64,000 nt of DNA from Acetivibrio straminisolvens JCM 21531 (GCF_000521465.1 NZ_BAVR01000007.1:32717-96716), one strand, 5' to 3'; shown: positions 1 to 9,908, numbered from the stretch's first letter. Numbers and translations: made by a program. The notes: a model not told the origin generated them from the sequence alone.

Positions 1-257
1 CCTATTCTTGCCATCAACATCATGTTTTCTTTGATTTCAAATATTTATTCTTACAACATCGTTGCTATGATGTTTGGTAATGGTGCCGGTATACCGGGTG
101 ACTGGGGAGATCTTCTGATGACAAACATTCATAGAAACTCATTCCAGTTGTGGCAATTTGGTCCTGGTGCGGCAGCTTGATGATTGTTATGTTCTTTGCG
201 CTTGGCGTGGTTGCTTTATGGTATGCATTCTTTAAAGATGATTTGGTGGTGAAGTAA
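1..257 (+). CDS. Sugar ABC transporter permease (first permease), 5'-truncated, frameshifted
   Basis: This is the C-terminal end of a membrane permease that begins left of the window. The frame open from base 1 reads hydrophobic helices and stops at 178-180. One base later in register the reading continues as MIVMFFALGVVALWYAFF and ends with TAA at 255-257, so one base appears to be missing near 178. The stop overlaps the ATG of the next permease by one base (TAATG), the usual coupling of the two permeases of a carbohydrate importer of the MalF/MalG type. The transported sugar cannot be read from sequence. From memory, a similar arrangement near mutS2 in C. thermocellum belongs to a cellodextrin importer; this is inference. 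Confidence 0.75.
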
Positions 258-1126
258 TGGCGAAAATAGGTTATTTTGAATCAATGAAAAGAAAAAAGAA
301 AATGAAGAATGCCCTTTCTAATATAGTTCTTGCTATATTGGTGGTATTATCTCTTGGGCCAATAGTATTTATGGTATTGACATCATTAATGAACCATAGT
401 GCCATCGCAACAGGTAAATGGATTTTACCTACTCGTTTTTCAAACTATGTTGAAGTGTTTCAAAAACTCCCTTTCGGAACTTATTTTAGAAACAGTCTCA
501 TTGTGTGTGGATTTGTTATGGTTGTAGCACTGGTTATAGCAACGTTGGCTGGATATGCATTGGCTAGGTACAAATTTCCGGGTTCGAATTTTTTTGGTAT
601 TCTTATTCTCTCGACGCAGTTACTTCCAGGAATGATGTTTTTGCTTCCTCTTTATCTTGATTTTGTTAAACTTAAGGAAGCAACTGGAATACAGTTGACA
701 AACTCAATTCCCGGACTTGTTATAGTGTATTCTGCGTTTTTTGTTCCTTTTAGTATTTGGATAATTAGAGGATTTTTTGCATCTATACCCGGCGAGCTTG
801 AAGAAGCAGCCAGAATAGACGGATGCAATAAGTTTTCGGCATTTATAAAAGTAATGCTTCCTTTGGCCGTTCCTGGAATTGTTGCAACAGCAATATACAT
901 TTTCCTGATGGCTTGGGACGAGTTGCTTTTTGCATGGGTTCTCTTGAAAGATGCCGAAGTAACTACTATTCCTGTCGGTATCAGAGCCTTTATTGCATAC
1001 ACAACTGCAAGATATGATTTATTGATGGCAGCTGGTAGTATAGTAACTGTTCCTGTACTCATTATGTTCTTCAGTATGCAGAAGAAGTTCATTAGCGGTA
1101 TGACAGCCGGAGCAGTTAAGGGTTAA
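257..1126 (+). CDS. Sugar ABC transporter permease, MalG-type
   Basis: A 289-residue inner-membrane permease with about six hydrophobic segments. Around residue 180 it has the EAA loop (EEAARIDGC followed by an FxKVMLPL stretch) that docks on the ATPase subunit. This is the binding-protein-dependent transport family, carbohydrate subgroup 1. Its start overlaps the stop of the upstream permease. Translation may also begin at an internal Met around residue 10, because the N-terminus is lysine-rich and cytoplasmic. No ATPase gene follows, so an ATPase encoded elsewhere is probably shared, as is common for such importers in clostridia. The substrate is unknown from sequence alone; an oligosaccharide is likely. 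Confidence 0.9.
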   Translation: MAKIGYFESMKRKKKMKNALSNIVLAILVVLSLGPIVFMVLTSLMNHSAIATGKWILPTRFSNYVEVFQKLPFGTYFRNSLIVCGFVMVVALVIATLAGYALARYKFPGSNFFGILILSTQLLPGMMFLLPLYLDFVKLKEATGIQLTNSIPGLVIVYSAFFVPFSIWIIRGFFASIPGELEEAARIDGCNKFSAFIKVMLPLAVPGIVATAIYIFLMAWDELLFAWVLLKDAEVTTIPVGIRAFIAYTTARYDLLMAAGSIVTVPVLIMFFSMQKKFISGMTAGAVKG

Positions 1127-1430
1127 TACTTTGATTAATTATAATGGCCTGAGTGTTTGTGCCTGTATGGGGACAAATTAAAAAGCAGTATTTGCTTTTG
1201 ATAATTTTAAGAGAAAGAATTAATTTTATTTGAAATATGACTTATATTAAAATAAAAAGCTTTAATTAATTTTATCTGGGCTTTGGCGAAATCTGATTTT
1301 GTCGAAGCCTAAACTTATTTTACGGTTAGGGAAATAGTTTGAAATTATTTTAATTGAGTATTACAATATATGTTGTGGTTGAATAAATGAAATTTTGGAA
1401 GAAAAAAATTGAAAGACCGGGTGTTGAGAC
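1127..1430 (+). other. Intergenic region with two hairpins
   Basis: AT-rich 304-bp gap after the permease. A short hairpin, AAAAGCA (1181-1187) with TGCTTTT (1193-1199), could be a weak terminator. A longer imperfect hairpin spans about 1278-1309, with GGCTT pairing to AAGCC and an inner stem containing G-U pairs. A 15-codon reading frame begins at ATG 1387 and stops at 1432-1434, overlapping the TTG assigned to the next gene. No other gene is visible. Confidence 0.4.
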
Positions 1431-1727
1431 TTGAATGCGGATTTAAGTATTTCATATTCAATTGCAGTGTTTATTGTAGTACTGTTGGCGGCTTCTATTT
1501 TAAATCTGTTAAAAGAGCATTATATATTTCAAATTACGGGAATAGCTTTTCTTTTTATGATAGGAATCATTAGAATGACATCAACTATTTTAAGCAATTC
1601 TGTTGTTTCACTATCGCAGCTGTATTTTTCTTTGCTTCCCATTCTTTCGGGAATTGGAGCATGTCTTTTTTCCATGTCCCTTGGTTTTTGGGTATTTCCA
1701 ATCATTAGAAGAAAATTCAAAGACTGA
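1431..1727 (+). CDS. Small membrane protein, unknown function
   Basis: A 98-residue protein that is hydrophobic along most of its length, with three probable membrane helices at about residues 8-28, 33-53 and 65-90 and a basic C-terminus (RRKFKD). I do not recognise a family. The TTG start has no clear Shine-Dalgarno site. The 15-codon frame from ATG 1387 runs directly into it, one base out of register, so the true gene may start at 1387 as MKFWKKKIERPGVET and be joined by one missing base near 1431; that N-terminus would be a typical basic cytoplasmic lead. It sits between the sugar importer and a secreted amidase and shows no functional link to either. Confidence 0.5.
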   Translation: MNADLSISYSIAVFIVVLLAASILNLLKEHYIFQITGIAFLFMIGIIRMTSTILSNSVVSLSQLYFSLLPILSGIGACLFSMSLGFWVFPIIRRKFKD

Positions 1728-1886
1728 GCAACAACCACTTTTTCGAAAAAACACTTTATGTTAACTTATTTCTTATGTATCTTATTTTTCCTTAGAATAA
1801 ATTACATAGAGGAAGTTTGAGTTTATTTATAGAATTATTATGTAAACCTGATATAATTGAATCAAAGGAGAGAGAGGAGGGGAGTC

Positions 1887-2944
1887 GTGAGAAAGTTAGC
1901 ATTTTTGCTCGCTGTATTAACACTAGTATTACTCGTAGCAGTTCCTAGCTTTGCTGCAAGTGGTGAGTATTATTCGGGGTATTGGGCTGTTACCTCAAAT
2001 GCATTTATAGCTGTGGACGGAAAGGTTTTGACTCTCGAACGAAATCCTGTGGTTATCGATGGAAGAATTCTAGTGCCTGCAAGAACTACTTTTCAGGTAT
2101 TAGGAGTAACGACCGATTGGTATCCTTCTTATGGAGTAATAGAGATGTCAAAAGGCAGTAAGTCCATTACAATGAGCATAGGGAATAAAGTGGCATATAC
2201 GGAACGTTCTATAAAGTATATGGAAGCGCCTCCTGTGCTTGTCAATGGCACGGTTATGGTCCCAATTAGATTTGTCGCCGAAACCTTCGGAGAAAATGTA
2301 GGATGGGATGCGAAAAATGAGGTGGCTTATATCGGAAATAAACCGGCAGAAGTGCCTTCAAGAAGTGGACTTAAGCTAATAGAACATACAAAGTCGTAAT
2401 AGATGCCGGTCATGGGGGAAGCCAATCAGGGGCTGTGTACGGAGGAGTAAAAGAAAAAGATTTGAATCTGGATATTGCGAAGAGGCTAAATGCTTTGCTG
2501 AAAGCTGAAGGTATAAAAACATATATGACCAGAGAAAATGATGCAACGGTAAGTCTGTATGCAAGATCTGCTCTTGCAAACAATGTAGGTGCGGATTTGT
2601 TGGTAAGCGTGCATAACAATGCCGGAAACAGCAAGACTTCTGGGTCCATGACATTATATCATCCTGACAGCAGCAAAAAAAAGGGAAATCTTACTGCTTA
2701 TGAGTTCGCACAAATAGTACAGAAGAACTTGAATAAGACATTGAAATCAAAGGATATGGGAGTTATTCAAAGACCAAATCTGGCAGTATTGAGAACATCA
2801 AACATGCCTGCGGTGATTGCAGAAATAGGCTATATGACCAACAGCTCGGAGCTTGCAAAACTGAAGACAGATTCCTATAAGCAGCAGGCCGCAGAAGCCT
2901 TAAGAAATGCCGTACTTGAAAGCCTTGAAAAGATGTATAAATAA
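1887..2944 (+). CDS. Secreted N-acetylmuramoyl-L-alanine amidase with stalk domain (frameshifted)
   Basis: A peptidoglycan amidase of the Amidase_3 family that cleaves the MurNAc-L-Ala bond outside the cell. GTG 1887 is chosen because it follows GGAGGGGAG directly and gives a clean signal peptide (RKLAFLLAVLTLVLL ending near PSFAAS). Residues about 40-150 form a copper-amine-oxidase-N-like stalk domain (VDGKVL, NPVVIDGRILVPARTTF, LVNGTVMVPIRFVAETFG). The catalytic part has VVIDAGHGG, a Glu in KEKDLNLDIAKRL, SVHNNAG and AEIGYMTN, the zinc and catalytic residues. One base is missing near 2377 (CTAAT, expected CTAAAT), which splits the reading frame between stalk and catalytic domains. Repaired length is about 352 residues. 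A strong terminator follows. Confidence 0.88.
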
Positions 2945-2995
2945 AAATTTCCTGTGAATAGATTATTTAAGTAAAGAATAATTAATTATCGGTCC

Positions 2996-3038
2996 GCAAT
3001 ACTAATCAATAGTGCTTTTCGATTAGTATTGCTTTTTT
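2996..3038 (+). terminator. Rho-independent terminator after the amidase
   Basis: A perfect 12-bp stem, GCAATACTAATC (2996-3007) with GATTAGTATTGC (3021-3032), is followed by six T residues. It lies 52 bases after the amidase stop. Confidence 0.9.
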
Positions 3039-3097
3039 ATTTGGCTTCTTGGAATGAAATGAAAGAGAAAAGTGAAGGGACTCGATGTTCCGAGCTT

Positions 3098-3310
3098 TTA
3101 TTGCAGCATATACATGAAGCTGGTGATATTTTCATGGAGAAGATCCGGGTCCAGCTTTCCGCTTTCAGCATCCTTATACAGACTTATATACGCCTCACGA
3201 GCCCTTCTTATATGTTGCTTTTTGTTTATAGGCCAGTCCTGGCTTTCCTCATATGCTTTTATCTCGTCAATGTAGGATTTAATTATTTCAAGCTTTTTTT
3301 CATTTGTCAT
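3098..3310 (-). CDS. Small acidic/helical protein, unknown function
   Basis: A 70-residue soluble, helix-rich protein with many charged residues (MTNEKKLEIIKSYIDEI at the start). The gene is supported by AAGGAGG nine bases before its ATG on the minus strand and by sensible codon use. It runs convergently toward the amidase. I do not recognise a family. No domain, signal peptide or membrane segment is visible. Confidence 0.75.
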   Translation of the reverse strand: MTNEKKLEIIKSYIDEIKAYEESQDWPINKKQHIRRAREAYISLYKDAESGKLDPDLLHENITSFMYMLQ

Positions 3311-3556
3311 ATGCTAAAACCTCCTTAAGGTTTTATAAAATATATATAAAGGCTTATCCATTTATAGGTTTTTCGTTTTAATATTTAATTATTCAAGGCA
3401 AAGTTTTCTTTAATATATAGTGTTTTGTAAAAAAAATTTAATTCAAAAGAATTTATTGGGGAATTGTTCCAAGTTATAACTTTCTTTTAAGGCAGACATA
3501 TTTGTGTTATAATTATTTGATGTAAATAAAGCATAAAAATATGAGGTAAGGAATAA

Positions 3557-5937
3557 ATGAACGAGAAAACGCTTAGAGTATTGGAGTTTGATAAAATAAT
3601 TAACAAACTGGTAAGTCTTACAGCATCTCCTTTGGGGAAGGAACTGGCAGAGGCGCTGGTGCCCGATACAGATTTTGTAAGAGTACAGAAGGCGCTAAAA
3701 GAAACCAGTGATGGTGTCACCTTTATTGCAAGAAGAGGAAGCCCTCCCATGGAGGAATCCATGATATACGAAACAGCCTTAGGAGAGTTGAGATTGGGGC
3801 GGTTTTAAGTCCCGGAGAGCTATTAAAGACTGCTGATATTTTAAGAACTGTAAGAAATCTTAAAAGCTATGCAAGCGATGACAGAATCAAGACAGATGAA
3901 GACAATACGGTAAGTGAGCTTATAAGATGCCTTGAATCCAATAAACGGATAGAGGACAGAATTTACATGTCAATATTGAGCGAGGATGAAATAGCCGATA
4001 ATGCGAGTCCGACCCTTGCAAATATAAGAAGACAGATACGCAATGCACAGGAGTCAATAAAAGACAGGCTCAATGACATCATAAGGTCGTCAAAGTATCA
4101 GAAGTATATTCAAGAGCCTATAGTTACCTTAAGGGGCGATAGATATGTTATTCCGGTCAAACAGGAGTACAGGTCTGAAATACCCGGACTTATACACGAT
4201 TCGTCTGCCAGCGGAGCGACTATTTTTATTGAACCAATGGCAGTTGTTGAAGCAAACAACAACATAAGAGAGCTCAAGATTAAAGAGCAGGCTGAGATTG
4301 AGAAAATATTAAGCGAATTAACCGAGGAAGTTAGAGGAATTGCTGATTTTTTAAAATCCAATGTTTCCATTCTCGGACTGCTGGATTTTATATTTGCCAA
4401 GTCAAAATTCAGCCTTGATTATAACTGTGTTTGTCCGGTGCTTAACGATGAACATAAGATATTAATAAAAAAGGGTAGACATCCTCTTTTAGACAGAAAA
4501 ACCGTAGTTCCCACCGATTTCTGGATTGGAGAAGATTTTAATACCCTTGTAGTGACCGGTCCGAATACAGGAGGAAAAACAGTTACTTTAAAAACTGTGG
4601 GCCTGTTTACCCTTATGACGCAGGCAGGTCTCCACATTCCGGCAAATGAAGGAACCGGAATGAGTATTTTCAAAAAGGTTTATGCCGACATTGGGGATGA
4701 GCAGAGTATAGAGCAGAGTCTTAGTACTTTTTCCTCACATATGAAGAATATAGTTGGAATACTAAAAGATGTGGACGAAGATTCCCTAGTCCTGTTTGAC
4801 GAGCTTGGTGCAGGAACAGATCCCACTGAAGGTGCGGCCCTTGCAATGTCAATACTTGAGTATTTAAGAAATAAGGGCAGTACTACGGTTGCCACCACTC
4901 ATTACAGCCAGCTCAAGGTGTATGCCGTTACCACAAAGTTTGTGGAAAACGCCTGCTGTGAGTTTAATGTAGAGACATTGAAGCCTACTTACAAGCTTTT
5001 GATTGGAGTTCCCGGAAAAAGTAATGCCTTTGCCATATCCAAAAGACTTGGGTTATTTGATGATATTATTGAGAGGGCTAAAGAGTTTTTGACAAAAGAC
5101 GATATAAAGTTCGAAGACATGCTTATGTCAATTGAGAAAAATTTAAGTCAATCGGAAAATGAAAAGATGAGAGCTGAAAGCTACAGGCTTGAGGCTGAGA
5201 AGCTGAAAAAAGAGCTGGAGCTGCAAAAAAAGAGGCTTGACGAAACCAGAGAGAAATTCCTACAGGAGGCGAAGGCAGAAGCAAGGAAAATCCTTCTTGA
5301 AGCAAGAAGAGAAGCGGAAGAAATTATTTCAGAAATGAAAAGGCTCGAGCAGGAAGCACATAACGAGCAGAGGCAAAAGGAAGCGGAAGCAATGAGACTC
5401 AAGCTTAAGAGAAAGATTGATTCCATCGAGGATATACTGGCTGCACCCCTTGTGCCGAGGAACACTTTGGTAAAGCCTCCGGAAAACCTGAAGCCGGGAG
5501 ACAGTGTTTTGATTGTCAACCTAAACCAGAAGGGAACAGTCATCACTCCTCCTGACAAAGATGGAGAAGCAGTGGTGCAGGCAGGAATAATGAAAATAAA
5601 TGTTCACATATCAAATTTGAAACTGGTGGATGAACAGAAAAGCGTGCTAAACAGCTCCGGTATGGGCAAGATAGGCGTATCAAAGACCAAAAGCATATCA
5701 ACAGAGATTGATCTTAGAGGGTACAACTTGGAAGAGGCTATTGAAAGTGTTGACAAGTATTTGGATGATGCGTTCATTTCCGGGCTTAAAGAAGTGTCTG
5801 TTATCCACGGCAAGGGAACCGGAATACTGCGTAGCGGTATACAGAAGTATTTAAAATCTGACCCCCGGGTTAAATCTTTCAGGCTTGGGAAGTACGGGGA
5901 AGGAGAGTCGGGAGTTACAATAGTCGAACTTAAGTAA
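3557..5937 (+). CDS. mutS2: Endonuclease/ATPase MutS2 (frameshifted)
   Basis: MutS2 resembles mismatch protein MutS but lacks the mismatch-recognition domain. It acts on branched DNA and on collided ribosomes in Firmicutes. Visible parts in order are an N-terminal lever region, a Walker A motif (GPNTGGKT) near 4560, a Walker B motif (LVLFDELGAGTDPTEG) near 4790, a long charged coiled coil (about 5110-5420), and a C-terminal Smr nuclease domain with EIDLRG and HGKGTGILR. The frame stops at 3808 after LRLGRF; one base missing near 3796 restores RIGAVLSPGELLK and runs through to 5937. Repaired length is 793 residues, normal for the family. A TATAAT at 3508-3513 may be its -10 box, with a poor -35. 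Confidence 0.93.
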
Positions 5938-6021
5938 TGTAATTATTATCCTGGTATTTTATAGTGTTATGGCATGTTGAACACAAATTGCGGTGTGTGC
6001 AAAATAGAACATGCAAATATG

Positions 6022-6051
6022 TTGACAATCATATGTAAAATAAGGTATTTT
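6022..6051 (+). promoter_or_regulatory. Candidate sigma-A promoter between mutS2 and ytvI
   Basis: TTGACA (6022-6027), an 18-base spacer, then TATTTT (6046-6051), followed by a terminator hairpin about 35 bases later. No reading frame lies between the two. It could drive a short RNA of about 65 bases, or the terminator may simply belong to mutS2. No gene is seen elsewhere in the 320-bp gap 5938-6257 apart from this and the ytvI promoter. Confidence 0.45.
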
Positions 6052-6084
6052 ATAATTAGTTCGACAAACGTATATTTTAGTTTA

Positions 6085-6122
6085 AGTGCTTGTAGATTCC
6101 AGTAGATGCAAGCACTTTTTTA
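6085..6122 (+). terminator. Rho-independent terminator
   Basis: Nine-bp stem AAGTGCTTG (6085-6093) with CAAGCACTT (6110-6118), followed by a run of T. It ends the mutS2 transcript or the short RNA from the promoter at 6022. Confidence 0.8.
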
Positions 6123-6163
6123 ATTATTTTCTTCGTATTTATTTCCATCAAATAAAAAATCCC

Positions 6164-6192
6164 TTGCATTATGTTGAAGTGTTTAATATTAT
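6164..6192 (+). promoter_or_regulatory. Candidate promoter for ytvI
   Basis: TTGCAT (6164-6169), a 17-base spacer, then TATTAT (6187-6192), about 65 bases before the ATG of the downstream membrane protein. Confidence 0.5.
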
Positions 6193-6257
6193 ATAAGCAA
6201 AAGAATGTTATATTTTGCAGATAGTAATATTGTAAATTTTAAAATAGGAAGGGTATT

Positions 6258-7340
6258 ATGGATAGAAGAGTAAAACTTGTTATAAAATTAGTCCTTATTT
6301 TTGGGGGGACAATTGTCGGAATATTGCTGGGACTTAAGCTTGCAATTTATTTGGCACCGTTTCTTATTGCATTTGCCATATCTTCTTTGATAGAGCCTGT
6401 AATCCAGTTTCTTATGAAAAGGCTAAAGTTCAGAAGAAAATTTGCTGCGTTGGTGTCATTACTTTTGGTCTTGTCGATTATAACAATATTGCTCCTTATG
6501 TTGTTCTCAAAACTTTATAAGGAAATAACAAGCCTTTCAAACACTCAGCCGGAGTTTTTGAAAGAAGCGTATCAAAACATATCAAATTTGATAAATAGAG
6601 GATTGAACATTTATTTTGGTCTTCCCGGTGAGGTCACCGCACAGATTTCAAATATGGTTTCGAATCTTTCCAATTCCATTTCCAGTGTGGTGGATTCTTT
6701 TGTGAAAGGGATTTACAACACGGCGGTATCCATACCTCAGATGGTGATATTTGTACTTGTGACAATTCTCTCAACATATTTTCTTTCCGGTGACAGGGAC
6801 AGAATTTATAGTTATATCAAAAATAATTTGCCGGAAACATTTTTAAATAAAATAATAAGTATAAAAGACGATACATTTATGGCCTTGTTTGGATATTTTA
6901 AAGCGCAGCTTATACTAATGGTGATTACTTTTTGTGAGCTTTCTATCGGGTTAACGATAATTGGAGTAAAACGCTCTGTTTTGCTTGGTATGGTTATCAG
7001 TTTTATAGATGCTTTTCCCGTCCTTGGTACGGGCGGTGTATTGGTTCCTTGGGCAATATATGAGTTTCTAACCAAGGACATTAGGATGGGAGTATCACTT
7101 TTGATTTTGTATATTATAGTACTTGTTATAAGGCAAATGATAGAGCCAAAAATAGTTGGACATCAGATAGGACTCCATCCTTTGGTGACATTAATGTCGA
7201 TGTATCTTGGAATGAAGTTCTTCGGTTTGCTCGGGCTTATTTTAGGTCCTATTGTAGTATTGATTGTTAAAAATATCATATCGGGAATGATGAAGCAAAG
7301 GAGCCTAAAAGAGCTGATAAATGATTTCAATAAAAAATAA
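6258..7340 (+). CDS. ytvI: AI-2E family membrane protein, YtvI-like sporulation protein
   Basis: A 360-residue polytopic membrane protein of the AI-2E transporter/PerM family. Hydrophobic segments lie at about 10-30, 32-50, 62-85, 160-180, 215-275 and 305-345, with a large soluble loop at 90-155. The overall organisation and clostridial context match the sporulation integral membrane protein YtvI. Conserved stretches include FPVLGTGGVLVPWAIYEFL and IEPKIVGHQIGLHPLVTL. The ATG follows GGAAGGG at good spacing. It faces sigK convergently 42 bases away, with no obvious terminator between them. The sporulation role is inferred from family naming; transport activity is unproven. Confidence 0.82.
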   Translation: MDRRVKLVIKLVLIFGGTIVGILLGLKLAIYLAPFLIAFAISSLIEPVIQFLMKRLKFRRKFAALVSLLLVLSIITILLLMLFSKLYKEITSLSNTQPEFLKEAYQNISNLINRGLNIYFGLPGEVTAQISNMVSNLSNSISSVVDSFVKGIYNTAVSIPQMVIFVLVTILSTYFLSGDRDRIYSYIKNNLPETFLNKIISIKDDTFMALFGYFKAQLILMVITFCELSIGLTIIGVKRSVLLGMVISFIDAFPVLGTGGVLVPWAIYEFLTKDIRMGVSLLILYIIVLVIRQMIEPKIVGHQIGLHPLVTLMSMYLGMKFFGLLGLILGPIVVLIVKNIISGMMKQRSLKELINDFNKK

Positions 7341-7382
7341 AGGTGTAAAAGGCAACGAACGTAATATATGTCTTTTTGATAA

Positions 7383-8093
7383 CTATTTACAGCCTTCAGA
7401 TTTCAGCTCTTTTCCCAATTTTTTTATCGCCTTTTTTTCAATTCTCGAAACATAAGACCTTGATATTCCTAGCATTTTTGCTATTTCCCTCTGGGTCTTG
7501 CTTGTGCCGTTTAAGAGTCCGTATCTAAGCTCTAGAACCATTTTCTCCCGGGCTTTCAATACATCTTTCATTTTATTGTAGAGACGTTTCACTTGCATTT
7601 TAAGCTCTACTTCTTCAACTACTGACTCTGATTCGTTGCCGATAACGTCAATGAGAGCAATTTCATTTCCGTCCCTGTCAACTCCTATAGGGTCCTGAAG
7701 GGAGACTTCGCTTTGATTTTTTTTAGTGGAACGGATGTGCATTAAAATTTCGTTTTCGATGCACCGGGCTGCATAAGTTGCAAGTCTTGTACCTTTTTCA
7801 TGGTTGAAAGTTGAAATGGCCTTTATTAATCCGATGGTTCCGATTGAAATTAAATCATCACTGTCACTTGTGGTAGAGTTGTACTTTTTTACTATATGGG
7901 CAACAAGTCTTAAATTCCTTTCAATAAGTATATTTCTTGCTTCTTCATCTCCTTTTTTAAGAAGATTTAAATAGTGTTGTTCTTCCTCAGCGCTTAAAGG
8001 CTGGGGGAATGAATTTACATTGGAAATATACCCTAATAGAAAAAATATATTATTTAGTATCTCTAGAATTGAGGAAATCAATATATATAGCAA
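7383..8093 (-). CDS. sigK: RNA polymerase sporulation sigma factor SigK (pro-sigma-K)
   Basis: A 236-residue sigma-70 family factor. Region 2 contains ERNLRLVAHIVKKY and the DDLISIGTIGLIKAISTF stretch; region 4 contains TQREIAKMLGISRSYVSRIEKKAIKKL. Start TTG 8093 is chosen because GGAGGTG lies seven bases upstream on the minus strand. The first 25 or so residues are hydrophobic (LYILISSILEILNN), as expected for the pro-sequence that holds pro-sigma-K at the membrane until proteolysis. In some Firmicutes sigK is split by a prophage-like element; here it is continuous. It controls late mother-cell genes. Confidence 0.92.
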   Translation of the reverse strand: MLYILISSILEILNNIFFLLGYISNVNSFPQPLSAEEEQHYLNLLKKGDEEARNILIERNLRLVAHIVKKYNSTTSDSDDLISIGTIGLIKAISTFNHEKGTRLATYAARCIENEILMHIRSTKKNQSEVSLQDPIGVDRDGNEIALIDVIGNESESVVEEVELKMQVKRLYNKMKDVLKAREKMVLELRYGLLNGTSKTQREIAKMLGISRSYVSRIEKKAIKKLGKELKSEGCK

Positions 8094-8171
8094 GATAAGG
8101 CACCTCCAATAAATTGGCTACCTTATAAGTATATGTAGCAAAAATATTTAAGGTGCCAGTACAACAATAAA

Positions 8172-9827
8172 TTAGAAGCCCTTTTTCAAGATAGTCTTGG
8201 CAATCTCCTCAAAGATGGGAGCAGCTATTGCTCCACCGCTTTTTCCGTCTTCAATAAATACTGCGACCGAATATTTCGGATCAAGCCGTGGAAAATATCC
8301 GGCAAACCACGCATGAACAACTTTTTCACCGTTAATGTATTGACCCGTTTCGGCACTTCCGGTTTTTCCGCCGGCGCCGCCGTACTCACTTAGGTTTGCT
8401 CTGGTTCCGGTACCGCTGACTGTAACTTCCTCCATAAGCTGTTTTATTTTATCGCATACTCCTTTATCTATAATTCTTTGGCCTTTATTTTTTCTGATTA
8501 CTTTTACAGTATTTCCTTTACTGTCAACTATGGAATCGACAATATTCACATTGTTCTTAATTCCACCGTTGGCAATAGTGGCAACCATATCTGCAACCTG
8601 AAGGGGAGTTGCCAGAACATCTCCTTGACCTATGGAAATATTTGCGGTATCTCCGTAGGTGAAGCTGTCGGGTTTTGGAAGAATACCGGCCGATTCTTCA
8701 ACGCCTTGGGCATCAATGCCGGTGACTTGGCCGAAGCCAAATTTAATTGCTGTTTCTATTATGCTTTTTGGACCAATTTTAATGCCCAGCTCAATAAAAT
8801 ACGGGTTGCAGGAGGATGCAAAGGCTTCGTGCAGGTCAATTAATCCATGTCCCCCTCTTCCGTAAGCGGAGCATCTGAATTCTTTGTCTCCCAAAATCAC
8901 ATATCCCGGGCAATAGTAATACATCGACGGATCTATATTTTTGCTGTAGGCACTGGCCAGGTCGATAATTTTAAATATGGAGCCGAGATTGTAGGATGCC
9001 ACGGCTCTATTAAACAACTCGTTGTCCGGACTCTCCAGATATTTCTCGATTTCATTGGGGTTGTAATCGGGCTTGCTTACCATAGCAACAATATCTCCGG
9101 AATTAACCTCTTCTATTACGACAGCACCTTTGAGATTATACCTCTCCATGACTTCTTCAGCTGTTTTCTGGATATTATAATCAATGGTCAGCTTTACATT
9201 CAGCTTTTCATTGATTTTAACGGGATTTATAAATCGATAGCCAAGACCCTTTACAGGGTTGTCTTTGGCGTCGGTTATGACTGCGATACTGCTTTGGGAG
9301 TCTTGTTTAAGATAATTTTCATAAGCTTTTTCAATACCTGTTTGTCCTGTCATATCAATTTTATTCAGGTAGCCAACAACATGCTTGGCAGGCGTACTGT
9401 CGTCATATCTTTCAAGGGAGTGTATAAAGGATATACCTTGAACTTTTTCTTTTATAAGAAGCTCTTTTTTATTTTCATCTACACTTATTTTTAAGGGTTC
9501 TTTTTTAATTTCAACCTGTCTTTTGATTTCATTAAAATTAAGTTCCAGAATGTTTGATATCTTTAAAAGATCGCTTGTGTTATCTTTAAGATAAAGCGGC
9601 TGTATTATTACATCCACTTTCTTTTTTCTGTTGGTTAGGGGAATAAGGTTTCTGTCAAGTATGTTTCCTCTTGGCACATCGACAGGAAGGTTGGTTACTT
9701 TTTGGGCAGTTGCCTGTATGAAAAGCTTTTCACCCATAACCAGTTGTATATAAAGCGCTCTTAATATAAGCAGCATGATTGAAAGAGTAAATACTGCAAG
9801 AATAATTTTATTGCGTTTGATAGACAT
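8172..9827 (-). CDS. Penicillin-binding protein, class B transpeptidase (SpoVD/PBP2-like)
   Basis: A 551-residue cell-wall transpeptidase with an N-terminal membrane anchor (about residues 8-28), a dimerisation domain beginning with VDVPRGNILDRN, and a C-terminal penicillin-binding domain. Active-site motifs are SIFK (about S282), SSCN, and GGKTGSAETG (about 488). It lacks the C-terminal PASTA repeats of the second PBP at 47.4 kb. The SIFK tetrad differs from the common STFK but still fits SxxK. It lies upstream of sigK on the same strand, so a sporulation wall role is plausible. The ATG follows AAGGGGGC. It is intact, with no frameshift. Confidence 0.9.
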   Translation of the reverse strand: MSIKRNKIILAVFTLSIMLLILRALYIQLVMGEKLFIQATAQKVTNLPVDVPRGNILDRNLIPLTNRKKKVDVIIQPLYLKDNTSDLLKISNILELNFNEIKRQVEIKKEPLKISVDENKKELLIKEKVQGISFIHSLERYDDSTPAKHVVGYLNKIDMTGQTGIEKAYENYLKQDSQSSIAVITDAKDNPVKGLGYRFINPVKINEKLNVKLTIDYNIQKTAEEVMERYNLKGAVVIEEVNSGDIVAMVSKPDYNPNEIEKYLESPDNELFNRAVASYNLGSIFKIIDLASAYSKNIDPSMYYYCPGYVILGDKEFRCSAYGRGGHGLIDLHEAFASSCNPYFIELGIKIGPKSIIETAIKFGFGQVTGIDAQGVEESAGILPKPDSFTYGDTANISIGQGDVLATPLQVADMVATIANGGIKNNVNIVDSIVDSKGNTVKVIRKNKGQRIIDKGVCDKIKQLMEEVTVSGTGTRANLSEYGGAGGKTGSAETGQYINGEKVVHAWFAGYFPRLDPKYSVAVFIEDGKSGGAIAAPIFEEIAKTILKKGF

Positions 9828-9908
9828 AGAAAGCCCCCTTGTATTAATTAGTATTATTAATTAATTTTTCCAAATAGCGGGGCCTTTATACTTGTTTTTT
9901 AGTATTTG

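Noticed and set aside
8847..9494. A 215-codon plus-strand frame opposite the PBP gene
   Set aside because: The minus strand codes for conserved transpeptidase motifs; the plus frame has no family resemblance or ribosome site.
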